From contig JANBRJ010000047.1 of the NCBI GenBank assembly GCA_027577595.1, positions 62,001 to 126,000 on the forward strand: a DNA stretch of 64,000 nucleotides. The letters are read 5' to 3'. The notes beneath the pieces are model-generated. The model searched no databases. It worked only from the letters and a program-made list of their open reading frames with translations, and was not told the origin of the DNA. Origin of the DNA: Coemansia sp. RSA 487 (taxonomy: Eukaryota; Kickxellomycota; Kickxellomycetes; Kickxellales; Kickxellaceae). Positions 9,901-22,411 of this stretch are shown piece by piece (within the stretch, counting starts at the first letter, position 1; the number at the start of each line of letters is the position of its first letter). The position numbers and the translations under genes were made by a program.

Positions 9901-12900
9901 GCCAAGGATTCGTACGCCAGAAGCCATTACGAAAAGTATACATGTCTCGATTGTTCTCTGGCATAAATATCCTAGAGAAATATCTGTGGTCCCTTTTTCG
10001 CGGGGATGTAAGATGAAGTAAAGCACAAATTACTTACAGTCAATGGTCACTGCAGGGCCGACATCCTTCATGATCAAGCGCAGCTCAGTGCAAATCTGAA
10101 TAACCACGAGCTTGTCATCCTCATCCTCCCACACTTGGAGCAGCGCCGGAAGCACGACCTTTATCATCGACATCGTGTTGTCATCAATCGGAACACGCTA
10201 CATCCAGCAACATAACGTCAGTAATGCATTTTCAGCAGGTTTTGTCACAGCTCTGTATATGGCAGATATTCATGTATGCGCCCCTGTCCATATGTATTGG
10301 TAGTTACACAGCAGGAAGAGAAAGAGAAAATAAGCGATCCTTTTATTTCCCAGCGCACAAGCATTCCTAGCAGAGCATGATGCACCAGACATGCAAAATA
10401 GGCGCATAGCTAGCGCAGAAATTACGCTGCGTGAAAACGGTGAATGTCAGCAACAAAGCAAGGGATATGTGCAGGTACGCCATAAAATATGCTGCATATG
10501 TTATATAATGTCCATGGAAATTGTTGTATAGAGCAGATGTGCTGCTTTCCATAGAGAAGGGTAATATCAAAGGGAAAAAAGTAAACAAATAAAATTGGGT
10601 GGACATGTGCATTGCAGTGACTTGTACAACAACAATAAAAATAACAGCAAGGAGACAAAGGGATCCCCGTTAAGGAATAAATACATACATCTCGGGATGT
10701 TACTCTGAGATAAAACAACAACAACAACAGCAACAACAACAGCAATCAGCTGAGATGTGCGTAAGCGCACATATTCTCACAATGGCCAGGGCAAGTAGAA
10801 GGAGCTAGAGCAGCTGCTAATTCCTGCATCCATTCCAATACACTCTCGCTCCGCAATAGAACATTACAGCGTGTACAAAGAGCATAACAATAGCCCATCA
10901 CAGTGACGCTTGCAAAGAGAAAGGGCCCATTATAATCCGCCAACTATTCTACCATGTTTGCCATGGGACACATGGGTCTTTTCTTGCCGGCTGCTTGTTC
11001 CAGAGCAGACAAAGGCAAGGACAAGCCGGAACAGAAACAACAGCGAGAAGGGAAAGATAAAAAAGAAACAACGTGGGACCCAAATGACTATCTTTACCAA
11101 AAAGAGCAAGATAAGGATAGGGAAATGCTGAGTATTGTCTCGGGCAGCAGCTACTTCCACAGGACATTGTTCTTTTTTACTTGCGCATCAGAGCAGTAGC
11201 AGCTGGTGCAAGCAATGGCCCGCCACGCGGTTCCGTGTATCCAGCACAAAAAGCCAAATGTCACTTGCACAGAGACACTTGCAGTATCGCAGAGACAGAC
11301 GGGGTGGGGGGCATAATCCGCTGTGCCATAAAGACAAAAAGAAAACACACGTATGTGGACACATGGCCACGGGACTTACCAAGGGCACACCTGGCTTCCA
11401 AGGCTCGGGCTTGGACATGGCATTGAATGTACGAATAAACGCAAACAATGCGACAACCGCTGACTTGCGCGCCGTGTCAGAATAATGCCCAAGGAGCTCC
11501 ACCAACTCTTTGGCAATATCTTCCACGTATGGCAGGAAGCCTTCGGTTGCGTTGGCAAACAGCTCACCGGCAGCATCGGCTGCAACCTCCTTCTCGTCTG
11601 CAACAGCTGTGTTGACGTTGAATGGCAGGTTTTCGCTGTCGTCGTCGTCATCCTCGTCGCCACCAGCACCTGCCATCTCGCCCTCGTTGGTTTCCTCAAG
11701 ATCAAAGCCGAACTGCACCGTCTCGTCCATCCGAAGCGTCTTTAGAAGCTGCGGCGCAATAAACTGAATGTATTTTGAGAACTCTTCCTTGAACACACGA
11801 CTGATGACGCCAAAGTAGCAGTACCCACTTTCGCGCATCAGCGACGAATCGCTCTCCATTCCTTGTAGCGCCAACTGCACGGTCTCTTCCAGGTGAGGAT
11901 GGAACGCATCCTTACCTGCGGCCTCAGCCAGAGTACCGGCCATATCTGTGGCAACGCCGCGCAAAGCCATCACCTCATCATCGCCGGTCAGGGCCATTGC
12001 CTGCTTGACACGGGAAATAACGGCGTCAAAATAAGGCGCAAATTCCTCGCCAGACGAATGCGCAGCACTTCCAATAGCAGAAAGCGCAATCGGCTTGATT
12101 TCCATTGCACCCGAGTCAAGAAGAACAACAAGACGCTCCATTAGCTGTGGCAGATAGCCGACGATCGGATCGCCAATACTTTCGAGTATACAGTCCAGCG
12201 CGTTGACGGCGTACTTGACAATGACCATGCTGCCTTCGTTCATGAGGTTAAAGATCAGCGGCAGCAGCTTTTCGTGGTAGCTGGCGATCTCGTCATCCAG
12301 CTCATCTACGTGTCGGAATGTCAGGGCCGGCTTTAGCAAAGCAGTTTAAACACGTTTACATTTTTCCGAAAGAAATTCTCAATATCACACGCAAAAACAA
12401 ACAATGAGTAGCTTACCTGCAATACAGCTCAAGGCCATGCATGATGCACGACGAACTCGCTCATCTGGATCACCAAGACCAGCGCAGACCAGCGTAACAA
12501 TATCGCCAGCCTGCGATCTTGTATAGTCCACACAGCCTTCAATTATGATCTACATTTCAGCTGGCAGAAAAAAGAAAAGGACAACCTTAATTCGAAATAA
12601 TGCAAGGGACAGTCGGCTGTGACATAACACACAGACATATGCGCGTCAGGCGAATGTGGCCAGCAGATTAAAAGAGAAATAAACAGGAACAGAATGCAGA
12701 TCACATGCATGTGAATGGTGTGTATTTGCAGGATGTCTTTTTCAGCATGCGGCTAATACTCAAAGCGTCATGTGCCCTGTTGTTCTGGCAAGAAAAACAT
12801 AAATAATGCCACCGATCATCACATCATATATACATTTTTTTTACTCAGGCACCAGCTGAGCATTAAGGCATCTCCTCATTAGCCATATCCGTAGTCAGAG

Positions 12901-15900
12901 AAATGGACATGTTGATCAAGAGCATCCGTGTGCCAACTGCATGAATTATCTCTTGCATATCGAACAATACGAATATCAGGGCAATATGACAACGAGTTAA
13001 CTCACAGCAGGTAAAATCCCCTTTGACACAAGGATAAGTTGTTTTCAAAAATTCTTGTGATAGTCGAAGAGGAAATGGGGGGCATTTCGGCAACTTGAGA
13101 AGACGTAATTAGGAAACAACATGGCTCTTCTGCGCCCTGTGACAAAGCATTTCCCCGAGTGATTTTTTATGTGCATCGCAGTTGACAATGTGGCCAAATT
13201 CGACCAACCGGCGAGTTGTGCTCAAAAGAAAAATTATAACAGACCACAATGCAACATGATTGCGCTTGCAGGCGCACATGAATTTTTTTTAAAAAAAATG
13301 CCGAAGCAGGCTTTCGCTTCACCAAATAATAAGAAAACAAGGTTGGAGCTACAAATGTTTCAATTGCGACAATAGAATAAAAGCCAGCAAATGAAATACA
13401 ACCCCTCATAAACAAGCAGGTCCCTAGCGCGTATCTTATCCTGCTGCTTGATCGGATGTAGTAATACATAATAGCTGTTTGATTGCTGACAAAGATTTCG
13501 CAAACAGCTGAGGCTATGCGGACAAGTTGCACTGAACACAAGGCTTGTTTATTTTTCCACGGATGTTTGAGCGTGGCTGCGCAAAATCATGCGTATCCTT
13601 TCGCCATGTTGCCCGTCATCCGATAATTATACTATTGCCATGGTTCCCACGGAATTAAGGCACCATGTCTGTGCGTCAAGTCTGATGTTTATAAAGACAC
13701 CAAAACAAGGCGCACCTTGTTTCATTGCGCAGCACATGTCCAAAAAGCCCCTCTTCTCGACTCCAATTGGCTCCAACCATAGTGTGGAGATTGAGAAGAC
13801 GCAAAGTGTTTGGCATTTTGTACGTAAGCATCATTCTGGATCAGACTGGGGGAGGGAGAAACAGAAAAATTCTCTTTTTTTTGCAACATCGACTTGAGAG
13901 GGGAACAATGGCTATACTTACGGCTAAACTGAGCATCGCGCCCTTTCGGAGCATCGGGTCTGGGCTCTGCATGTAGCTAAGCACATGAGAAATCACTGTA
14001 GGAAAAACTTGTTGCGGCGGGAAGCTGGTTGAAAGGACGTTGAGCACACGCAAAGCAACCTATATTACAAAAAGCATCGGATACAGAACAATTTGAAACC
14101 ATAAGCAACATAATGTGTCAATATTCATGCACAAGTGTAAAAAATTAAGCAACACTGATTTTGCAACCAGTATTTTGGCTTTGTTTTGTTTAAGAGAGGA
14201 GGAGCAACGCCTTTGCACATTCGCTGGGTTGAGTAATTCCTTGATACAAAGCAAGTGGCCATTGTGACCAAAGACATGATGACGATGATGCTGTCGAATC
14301 TGGCCCAAGGAAATGGGACTTGGATAAATGTCAATTTATTTTGGGTGAAGCAAATTAATGCATACGTCAGCGATGACATGTAGCTCTGTTTTCACCTTGA
14401 GATGATGAAATTGATATGCCAGATGTCTTTTTATTGCTTTGTTTTAGTAACAAGCAACGCCAAACCACGTATTTATTTGCGGCTGGGAGAAAGCTATATA
14501 TTGCCCGATTGGGGAAATCACCACCGTTCAGAAGAACACAGGATAGAAAATGTGTTTTGCATTTATGCTTTTCTTGCTTATGCAAATGCAGCGTGCGACC
14601 ATGAAGGATAAATGTCTTTTTTTGCAGGTGCTACTGCTGCTCTTGCAACAAAGACAAGGATATAAAAAAAAGTAGGCACAGAAGCTGCTGGGTTGTCAAA
14701 GGGCATTTTACAGATTGCAAAGAATGAATTCTGCAAATGAAAGACATAAGGATTGGCAGGATGAAATATGATTTTTAATCTGCTTTGGCATATAGTATGA
14801 TATGGTTGACAATTAAGATGGTAACCATGTCATACAAATGAGATTGGGAATGGATGATGTAGCAATTGCTCTAGGTCTATGTTCCGAAAAGAGCAGTGGC
14901 AAAGGTGTTACAATGGGGATAGCCAAGAAAGCATGGCTTCAATCAGTAGATGGGGCGAATTGTGCCAGGCACCAGAACCCAAATAGAAACGGCATTACTG
15001 GCTGCCACCCGACAAAGGGATGCCGGTATAGCCATTGTACCAGACAGGCTTTAGGAAGCAATATAAACAACTGACTCCCCATGACTATGCAAACAATGGC
15101 ACAAATGTGCGATTCTACCTACTCTTGATGGCGAGTCCTCGTCAATGTCCTCTGGATCCTCCTGTGCGGTGATGGGCAACATCTTTTCAATAAGCGGCTT
15201 CACAATCTTGAGCTTCTGCAGGCGTCCGCGTTTGCTACAGTACTTTCATGTGTTGGGTAGATAAGCAGCATACAGGATACGCATCAAATCAATCCAAAGT
15301 CCGTGTAAATGCGTTTAGTTTGTGTTTTCTCTGATTCGCACACAATGCACGCATATCTTTCCTCAGTTGCATCTCCTTTAATTTCCTAACAATCGCTAAA
15401 TGTTTAGAAAGGCAAATGATGAATAGATACACAACTGACAGTGTGCATGCATGCGCGTTGCTTCCTTTCTCCCTTCTTCTCCACTGTCCACTAATTTAGT
15501 CTCTGTATCCTGTCGACAGAAAGCAAAAAGTAAAAAGCATGGATGTCAGCCCTTCCATTGTCTCTCACTCGGTAAATAAATAATTGGAAGCAAAGCGCGG
15601 GGGAGAAGCGCACATATTGCGTAATGGAGCAGTGAGAAGAAACTCAGCAGGTATCATATGCTCGGCTTTAATTCTCTTTTTTGCGATTCCATTCTACCAA
15701 TATGACATGTACATGTATGTGGACTGCATGGATACACCTTGTTGGCAAAGGATGCAGATAAATGTGCAAACTCAACATCTCTGACACTGTGTTGAGGATA
15801 GCTACTAGGATGACATGCAATTACTGGCTGCTGTCCATTAGAATGATGCGTGCCGTAATTATCAAATCACGTTTTGCCATTCAAACACGATCATCAAAAT

Positions 15901-16889
15901 CTGCTCTTCTGTGGCACAACAGGCTTTTGGCTAACCAGGCCAATGGTCAAGAGTGCAGCCATGGGCTTTTCAAAACAGGCACAGCAAAGATGAGACAACA
16001 GATCAAGGCAAATGCAAGGGATTACTTACTAAGTTGCCGTCCACGACAAAAAGTTCAGCGCCATGATGCGCAGCTTATCGTCAAGCTCCTCGTTGCTACC
16101 GACGTTGATGCTAAACTCTATGAGCTCGCCAAAATGGCGGTTGAGAAGAGGTGCTTCCAGAATAAGCAGCGAGTTAAAGACCTCGAAGCAACGGCTTGCA
16201 TATACCTCGTTATCAGTGGCAAGACACTTTTGCAGGACCTGGACCATCGAGGGCACAAGCGCCTGGTAGTTGCTGACTTCGTCGCGGTTTTCGGGCTCGA
16301 TGAAATCGGCAACCTTTCCAAGAGCCTCAAGCGTAGTGACCTGCACAACCAGGCTCTCGGGGTCGTTGATCAGCGTCTTGAAGAGAATAAATAGATGCCC
16401 CAGATGCGCCTCCATAGTGTCTGCAATCGTCTCGAACAGCGAGTCCAGGACGTAGATGCCGATCTCACGGTGCGATGGCGTCGGGCTCTGGCAGCATTCG
16501 TACAGGAACTGCACCAGGTTGTCCCACTTGCGGTTAGGGATATCGACCTTTGCAATCGACGAGATGACACGTGCCATGCTGTGGCGGACCGGATCGCTGG
16601 CCTCATCGACGATCGCCTTCAGCACAGCCTCGCGCATCTGTTGCTGTACCGAGTCGTCAAGTTCATCCCAGAACTTTGCAATGCGTTTGCGCAGCTCCAC
16701 AGCCGCTAGCTGGCGCACAGCCGAGTTCCCGTTGTCCTTGGCAATTGTTAACAGCGCCGGAACGCAGGCGGCAGTCGAGTAGAACTGCTGGTTCAGTGCC
16801 GTGGTAGCCTTTTGGATGGCCTCCGTGCTGCTGGCGCCAGAGATCTCTTGCAAGAGAATCTGGAGGTTGTTGACAAACTGGGCGTCCAT
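6923..16889 (-). CDS. KAP123: Importin-beta family karyopherin, Kap123/importin-4 type (10 exons)
   Basis: Ten exons on the minus strand, all phase-consistent: 16889-16030, 15234-15123, 14059-13922, 12549-12417, 12305-11380, 10197-10038, 9457-9219, 9085-8990, 7835-7482, 7027-6923. Joined they give 1040 residues, near yeast Kap123 (1113) and human importin-4 (1081). The first exon carries the importin-beta N-terminal region (RQLAAVELRKRIAKFWDEL). HEAT-type helices follow, an acidic loop lies in exon 5 (EDDDDDSENLPF), and the conserved segment SERAMSVGCLAEISKNMG is in exon 8. Family members bind Ran-GTP and carry ribosomal proteins and histones through nuclear pores; that is inferred. Donors are mostly GTAAG(T/C); one is GTAGGT (exon 2). 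Introns are 111-1372 bp and total about 6.8 kb, over twice the coding length and unlike the mainly intronless neighbours. It is divergent from TOM70. Confidence 0.93.
7028..16029 (-). other. Nine KAP123 introns, seven of them long
   Basis: Introns: 15235-16029, 14060-15122, 12550-13921, 12306-12416, 10198-11379, 9458-10037, 9086-9218, 7836-8989, 7028-7481. The long ones are AT-rich and contain many short open frames, none with a domain or consistent codon use. I looked for box C/D snoRNA signatures and tRNA A/B boxes on both strands and saw none that fit. Branch-site-like CTGAC occurs 15-20 bases before the acceptors of the 12306-12416 and 10198-11379 introns. Confidence 0.75.
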
Positions 16890-17481
16890 GGACTTTCGTT
16901 GCTCTTATGTCGGAATAGTGGTGCGTTTACGATCTTCTTCCGTGCAAGGTACTGAACCGCCAAATACAAATTTGACAAGTGAAAAAGAAAAGATAAAATA
17001 AAGAAGCAGTAGTAAGGAGGGAAACGAGAAAGAAAAAACAATAAGGAGAGAAAACCTGGGGCTTGCTATTTGTGTCACATCTTTGGACATTGAATTTTTT
17101 TTTGTTCTTGTGGCAAAAAAAAAATAAACAAAAAAGATCCACTTGCAGAAAAGTAATCTTGCTTGTAATCTGATTGATTAATGTTATCAAATATTTTAAG
17201 ATGACAGCAATCAAAAATCATGAGCAGCCCAAAAATGACAAGATTTCTTGAAGCCAGGCTCCGTCTCTCTTCTCTTTCTCTGCCCTACAATTTGCGTCAA
17301 CTAACGGTATTTGAATTGTCTATAATCCCTCTATAGTCACATCTTTTTTTTCTGATTTAATTCTGGTGTGCTGCCGTAGCACTTTTTCAAAACCAGGATT
17401 CAAAAATAAGAGACGCAGTGATACTCTTTTTTGTCTGGTATCGCTGCACACAGATAACAATAGCAACAATAGGATAGTGCC
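16890..17481. promoter_or_regulatory. Divergent promoter region between KAP123 and TOM70
   Basis: A 592-bp spacer between two outward-facing start codons. It is strongly AT-rich with A- and T-runs around 16980-17130 and 17340-17360. No gene and no clear TATA element assigned. Confidence 0.5.
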
Positions 17482-19284
17482 ATGTCGTCCGAAGCAGTAG
17501 ACAAACAGGTCGAAAAGTCGGCCTCTGTGCTTGAAAGGCTGAATCTGAGTGAGCGCAACTGGAAGTTCTATGCAGCAGCATCGGTTCCACCCATTGTTGC
17601 AGCCGGGCTTGCTCTCTGGTACTATTCGTCACGCACCTCTGAGGCATCAAAGAAGGATGACAAGAAGAAGCGGCAACGCAAGGCAAAGAAAGCAAAGAAA
17701 TCCGCCGATAAGTCTGAGAGCGATGAGAAGGCTGGTGCTTCCAGTGCAGCCGCGGGGTCAACCGCATCGCTTGGCGGCGACGAAGAGAGTCCCGATAAAT
17801 TGACTGATGCGCAGATCGCAGAGCTCGACAAAGATGCACTGAAGCAGATGGCACAGACTCTCAAGTCGCGTGGCAACAAGTTCTTCCAGGCAAAGCGTTA
17901 CAGTAAGGCAATTGAGCTGTACACGCAAGCGCTGCGGTTTGATCAGGACCCCGTGTTCTACTCGAACCGTGCAGCGTGCTATGCAGCCAGTAACGAGCAT
18001 GAGAAAGTTATCAGCGACTGTACCAACGCACTGAATCTCGAGCCCCAGTACGTCAAGGCGCTGATGCGCCGCGCCCAGGCGTACGAGAGCACCGATCGCT
18101 TCCGCGACTCGCTGTACGACTTCACCACCGCGTGCATTCTTGAGGACTTTAAAAACAATCTGGCAGCCAGCTCCGCTGAGCGCGTGCTGAAGAAGCTTGC
18201 CGAGGCCGAGGCCCGCGAGCGCGTTGAGAAGCGCCAGCCTCGCCTGCCATCCAAGTCGTTCATTGCCGGCTACCTCAACTCCTTTAGGAGCAACGGCGAG
18301 GAAGCCACTGCCGAGGAAGGCGAGACGCTGTCAAAAGCCGATACGCTCTACAACGAGGCGCTAGGGTTCATTGCCTCGCAGGAGTACGCCGAGGCGATCG
18401 AGGCGATCAACAAAGCTGTTGAAGCGGTGGAGGAGGCTGGTGTGGCAAAGGTCGCGCATGCGGACGATATCTACAGTCTGCGTGGCATGTTCCACTTCCT
18501 TAAGAGCAGCCTGGACCAGGCTGTCGCTGACATGGATAAGGCGCTGGAGATCAACCCCAGCCACGTGCGCACGTATCTGCGCAAGGCCAACCTGTTCAGC
18601 GAGAAGAAGGATCTGGATGGTGTGGACCGTCTGCTTGACCGCGCGGCAGAGGCTGAGCCCGAGGATGCCGAGGTGTACTTCCAGAAGGGCCAGGTGCACT
18701 TCCTGAAGCAGGAGTTTGCCGAAGCAGCGGACGACTACGAGCGTGCATCCAAGCTGGACCCAGAGTTCGTGTACCCGCGCATCCAGCTGGGTGTGGTGCA
18801 GTTCAAGATTGGAAAGTTGAAGGAGGCCATGGCGACATTTGACGAGGCGATGAAGAAGTTCCCGACACGCAGCGACCTGTACAACTACTACGGCGAGGTG
18901 CTTGCCGAGAAAGGCGGCACGGACGGCGCTATCACCGCGTTTGAAAAGTCGATGGAGCTGGACAAGACTAACCCTCTGCCGTACGTCAACCAGGCAATTG
19001 CTGTGTTCCAGGCGAACTCTGATGCTGACAAGGCGATGACGCTGATCCGCGACGCCCTCAAGGTCGACTCCGAGTGCGAGCTCGCTGTTGCCGCGCTCTC
19101 GCAGATCTACTTGCAGATGGGCATGTTCGACGAGAGCCTGACGATGCTGCGCCGTGCTGTGGATCTTGCAAAGTCCGAAGAAGAGATGGTTTCGGCCATT
19201 ACCTTCCGCGAAACCACATCCGCCCAGTACCGCTTCATGAAGGAGCACCCGGAGCTCCTGAACAAGATGATGGGCGCCATGTAG
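17482..19284 (+). CDS. TOM70: Mitochondrial import receptor TOM70
   Basis: Single-exon protein of 600 residues (yeast Tom70 is 617). A single transmembrane span lies at about residues 29-48, followed by a strongly basic linker (KKDDKKKRQRKAKKAKK) and then TPR repeats from about residue 118 to the end, beginning with RGNKFFQAKRYSKAIELYTQ. An N-terminal anchor with cytosolic TPRs is the diagnostic Tom70 layout. In the family the first TPR set docks Hsp70/Hsp90 C-termini and the later TPRs hold preproteins with internal signals, such as carrier proteins, before transfer to the TOM pore. That function is inferred. The ATG at 17482 places the anchor at the expected distance from the N-terminus. 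SLY1 follows in the same direction after 389 bp. Confidence 0.95.
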   Translation: MSSEAVDKQVEKSASVLERLNLSERNWKFYAAASVPPIVAAGLALWYYSSRTSEASKKDDKKKRQRKAKKAKKSADKSESDEKAGASSAAAGSTASLGGDEESPDKLTDAQIAELDKDALKQMAQTLKSRGNKFFQAKRYSKAIELYTQALRFDQDPVFYSNRAACYAASNEHEKVISDCTNALNLEPQYVKALMRRAQAYESTDRFRDSLYDFTTACILEDFKNNLAASSAERVLKKLAEAEARERVEKRQPRLPSKSFIAGYLNSFRSNGEEATAEEGETLSKADTLYNEALGFIASQEYAEAIEAINKAVEAVEEAGVAKVAHADDIYSLRGMFHFLKSSLDQAVADMDKALEINPSHVRTYLRKANLFSEKKDLDGVDRLLDRAAEAEPEDAEVYFQKGQVHFLKQEFAEAADDYERASKLDPEFVYPRIQLGVVQFKIGKLKEAMATFDEAMKKFPTRSDLYNYYGEVLAEKGGTDGAITAFEKSMELDKTNPLPYVNQAIAVFQANSDADKAMTLIRDALKVDSECELAVAALSQIYLQMGMFDESLTMLRRAVDLAKSEEEMVSAITFRETTSAQYRFMKEHPELLNKMMGAM

Positions 19285-19673
19285 TGGCTGAAAAGTTAAG
19301 GCCTGGCGTAGTCGGTTAAATAATACTCTAGCTAAAGCTGCCTATATTCGCTAAAATATCAACCTATTTATCACTTTCATTATGTGAGAGATATATCCCT
19401 CTCTAGTTGTGGTTGTAGTTAGCTGTGTGCTACTGTTGATGATGAAATCCAGTCGTTGGTTGGCCTTTTTGCCAAATACACTTGCCCCACGTATAAATAC
19501 TTTTCTTGCCTGTTGCTAGGCTTTCTTGGTTGTCTTTTACCTTTATTTTGCGCTTTTTGATCTTTATGTCTTTTCCTCGTTCTTGCCTTTTTCTCTCTCT
19601 CTTTACCTTATTTTCTTCATAATACTCTTTGCATTGTGAGGCTGCATCCTACACATTTGTTTAATTCGCGACG
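19285..19673. other. Tandem intergenic spacer TOM70-SLY1
   Basis: 389 bp with the TOM70 3' flank and SLY1 promoter. A T/C-rich stretch at about 19500-19630 just before the SLY1 start is typical of fungal core promoters. No gene seen. Confidence 0.5.
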
Positions 19674-21874
19674 ATGGAGACCTTGCGCCAGAAGCAGATT
19701 GGTATGTTGCTGTCCCATGGCTTTTGACGAAACCACGCCATGACATTCACCAAAGTGTAAGCGCATTTTGCTAACAGCAGACACAATGCTTATATTTTAT
19801 GTTTCTGGACCTTTTTGACAGTGTAGCGGGGCTTATACGTATGCTCCACCTCAATGACAATCCGCGCTCTTCTGACAACGGGACTAACAACACCAACGGC
19901 AATGGTGGAGGAGAGCCTGAAGCACCGATATGGAAAGTCCTGATATTCGATTCGTTCTGCCGTGACGTTGTGTCGACTGTTCTCCGAGTCAATGACCTCC
20001 GCGACAACGGCGTGACGGTACATATGCAACTCGAGGCACAGCGGTCGCCCATTCCAGACGTCCCAGCAATATACTTTGTCCAGCCCAAGCGCGAGAGCAT
20101 TGCCCGCATGTCCGAAGACATAGCAAGGGATCTATACGAGCTGTACTATGTCAACTATGCATCATCGCTGCCCCGTGCGCTGCTGGAGGAGTTTGCAGTG
20201 CAGACGACAGCGTCCGGCAAGGCGCACCAGATTGCCCAAGTGTACGACCAGTACCTCAACTTTCTGTGCCCCGAGGAAAACATGTTTTCGCTTCACCTGC
20301 CATCCACATTCGAGTCCATCCACAACCCATCGATGACCGACGTAGCAATGAGCTCGCTGATCGACAAGATTGTGTCTTCTCTATTCTCAGTGCTGCTGAC
20401 GCTTAAAACAGTCCCGACCATTTGTGCGCCGCGTGGAAATGCAGCCGAGATGGTGGCCACGCGCCTTGACGCCAAGCTCCGCGAGCACATCCTGGGCAGC
20501 CGACACAACCTGTTTACTGAAGACGCTGAGGATATTCTGTCGCAAAGCAGGCGACCCATGCTTATTCTCCTGGACCGCGACTTTGATCTGGGAAGCATGT
20601 TTATGCACTCGTGGACGTACCAGGCGCTGCTCCATGACATCTACGACATCCGGCTCAACCAGATCACAGTCGACAAAACCGACGACGCCGGGCGCAAATC
20701 CACAAAGTCCTACGACCTGAACGTCAATGACAGCTTCTGGGCTCGCAACGCCGACCAGCCATTCCCCGAGGTCGCCGTCAGCATCGACGATGCGTCCAAC
20801 GCCTTCAAGCGCGAGGCTGATGAGATCACCCGCATGGGCGGCGTCAGCTCGCTGGATGAGATGGGCAACATCGACGTTGGCGCCAGTACTAAGCAGCTGC
20901 AGCGCGCTATCACCACGCTCCCCGAGCTGACTGCGCGCAAGGCAAACATTGACATGCATATGAACATTGCCACGTCAATGCTTGATGCCATCAAGAACCG
21001 GCAGTTGGACGACCTGTTCCAGATCGAGGAGCAGCTGACGCGCCAGACGAAGACCTCGATCCTTGAGGCCATCAACGACCCTGAGAAGAAAAACCCACAC
21101 GACAAGCTGCGTCTCTTCATCCTGTACCTCCTCGCCAACGAAACCATGCGCCAAGGTGATATCGACGAATGCGAGGCTGCCCTTGCAGCCGCTGGCTGTG
21201 ACTTGGCCCCGCTCCACTACCTGCATAAACTCAAGCGCGTCAACAAGATGAACGCCTCGGTTTCATCGCCAGGCATTGGTCCTGCCTCCGCCACAGCCAA
21301 CACCAGTGGCGCAATGGGCTCCAATGACCTTCTTGGAAAGTTCTCATCGATAAGCAACCGCCTGGCTGGATTCACCGAGGGATCGAGCCTAGGGAGCATA
21401 TTCTCAAACGTCCGGAACCTGCTGCCGACGCGCAAGCAGCTTCCGATTACACGCGTTGTCGAGTCAGTCATGGCAGGCAAGTCGGCAGGGGGTAGCGGTC
21501 TCGGCATTGGCGGAATCAGAGCCGGAATTGGTGCAGCCACAGGGAGCAGCGGCAGCAGCGGTAACGGCAGCAGTGGGAATGCGGTTGCGAAGATGATCGA
21601 CTCCTTTGTGTACTTTGACCCCAAGCAAGCACGACGCGGCAACCTTGCCGGATCCAATGCCAGCATGCCACACCACCCGTCTGTTGCAGGTGGTGATGGA
21701 GCTGCCCAGGAAGCAATTGTATTTGTTATTGGCGGCGGAAACTACGTCGAGTACCAGAACCTGATGGAGTTTGCCCAGCAGTCGTCGCCACGCAAGCATA
21801 TTGTCTACGGCTCCACAACCATTGTTAACGCTGACGGGTTCTTGAACGAGCTCTCGCGCCTGAACGCAGCTTGA
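19674..21874 (+). CDS. SLY1: Sec1/Munc18-family SNARE regulator SLY1 (2 exons)
   Basis: Exon 1 is only 28 bases (19674-19701, METLRQKQI plus one base); exon 2 is 19827-21874. The 125-bp intron has donor GTATGT and acceptor TGTAG. Joining gives [16 protein letters not shown], the conserved Sly1 N-terminus, and a 691-residue protein (yeast 666). Other SM-family segments follow: [52 protein letters not shown], and the C-terminal [15 protein letters not shown]. Sly1 binds the ER-Golgi syntaxin Sed5/Ufe1 and promotes SNARE assembly in early secretory traffic (family knowledge). A low-complexity Gly/Ser insert lies near residues 565-610. Without the tiny first exon the frame would seem to begin with an unrelated leader, so the start is easy to misannotate. 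Confidence 0.94.
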
Positions 21875-21989
21875 TGCCAGTTCAGCTCAGGAAACAATAC
21901 CCATTTTGCTCATCCCAACGAGTTCAAATTTTTTAACATAATGTATTGAGAAAAGAAAGTGGTAAAATGTTACTAGACTTTGCAGTCTG

Positions 21990-22260
21990 AAAACACCTAC
22001 ACTGGTGTGTAGCGAGCATAGAAGAGCGTATGGGCCTTTGCCACAAGCATACGCTCAATCCCGACCTCAACAGGACTTTCGCCAGCCTTGTGGAGCTTCT
22101 AGGTTCCCTGCGACAGCTTCATGTAATGGGTATGTCGATCCTTGCTGGTTCCAGCCCCACCGTGTACAACCCACTAAGTAGAGCTTGCGGTCGGTAGATT
22201 AGGTGTCCTGGTGCTGCACGCTGAAATGCAGTTTCATTTCGAGCCTGCTCAGTGTGATAA
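21990..22260 (-). pseudogene. Short decayed coding remnant, family unknown
   Basis: On the minus strand the segment reads as coding-like pieces in changing frames, for example RLEMKLHFSVQHQDT, STDRKLYLVGC and ERMLVAKAHTLFYARYTPV, interrupted by stops at about 22200 and 22100. Base composition is more GC-rich than the flanking spacer. No family is recognised; it may be the tail of a lost gene. This is a weak call. Confidence 0.25.
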
Positions 22261-22411
22261 CGATTAGCTTTGCAATATGATTAGTTCATGAGCTAATCAT
22301 ATTTTTGGGGAGCATACGCTATATATGCCCCTTAATTACCTCTAGCAATTTTATTATGTTTTGACCAGCTATAAAAACACGTAGTTTTATTGAGAAAACA
22401 AGAAAAGGACT

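Noticed and set aside
13167-13541. 124-codon minus-strand frame inside the third KAP123 intron
   Set aside because: Lies entirely in an intron with AT-rich composition; no domain and no splice logic linking it to the gene.
14838-15074. 78-codon plus-strand frame inside the second KAP123 intron
   Set aside because: Slightly coding-like, but too short, with no domain and no supporting signals.
14274-15440. ATGATGA motifs in KAP123 introns considered as snoRNA box C
   Set aside because: No box D at a suitable distance and no terminal stem; most are on the strand opposite to the gene.
18361-19248. 295-codon open frame on the minus strand across TOM70
   Set aside because: It is the antisense shadow of TPR-coding sequence with G/C-biased third positions; Leu/Val/His-rich with no domain.
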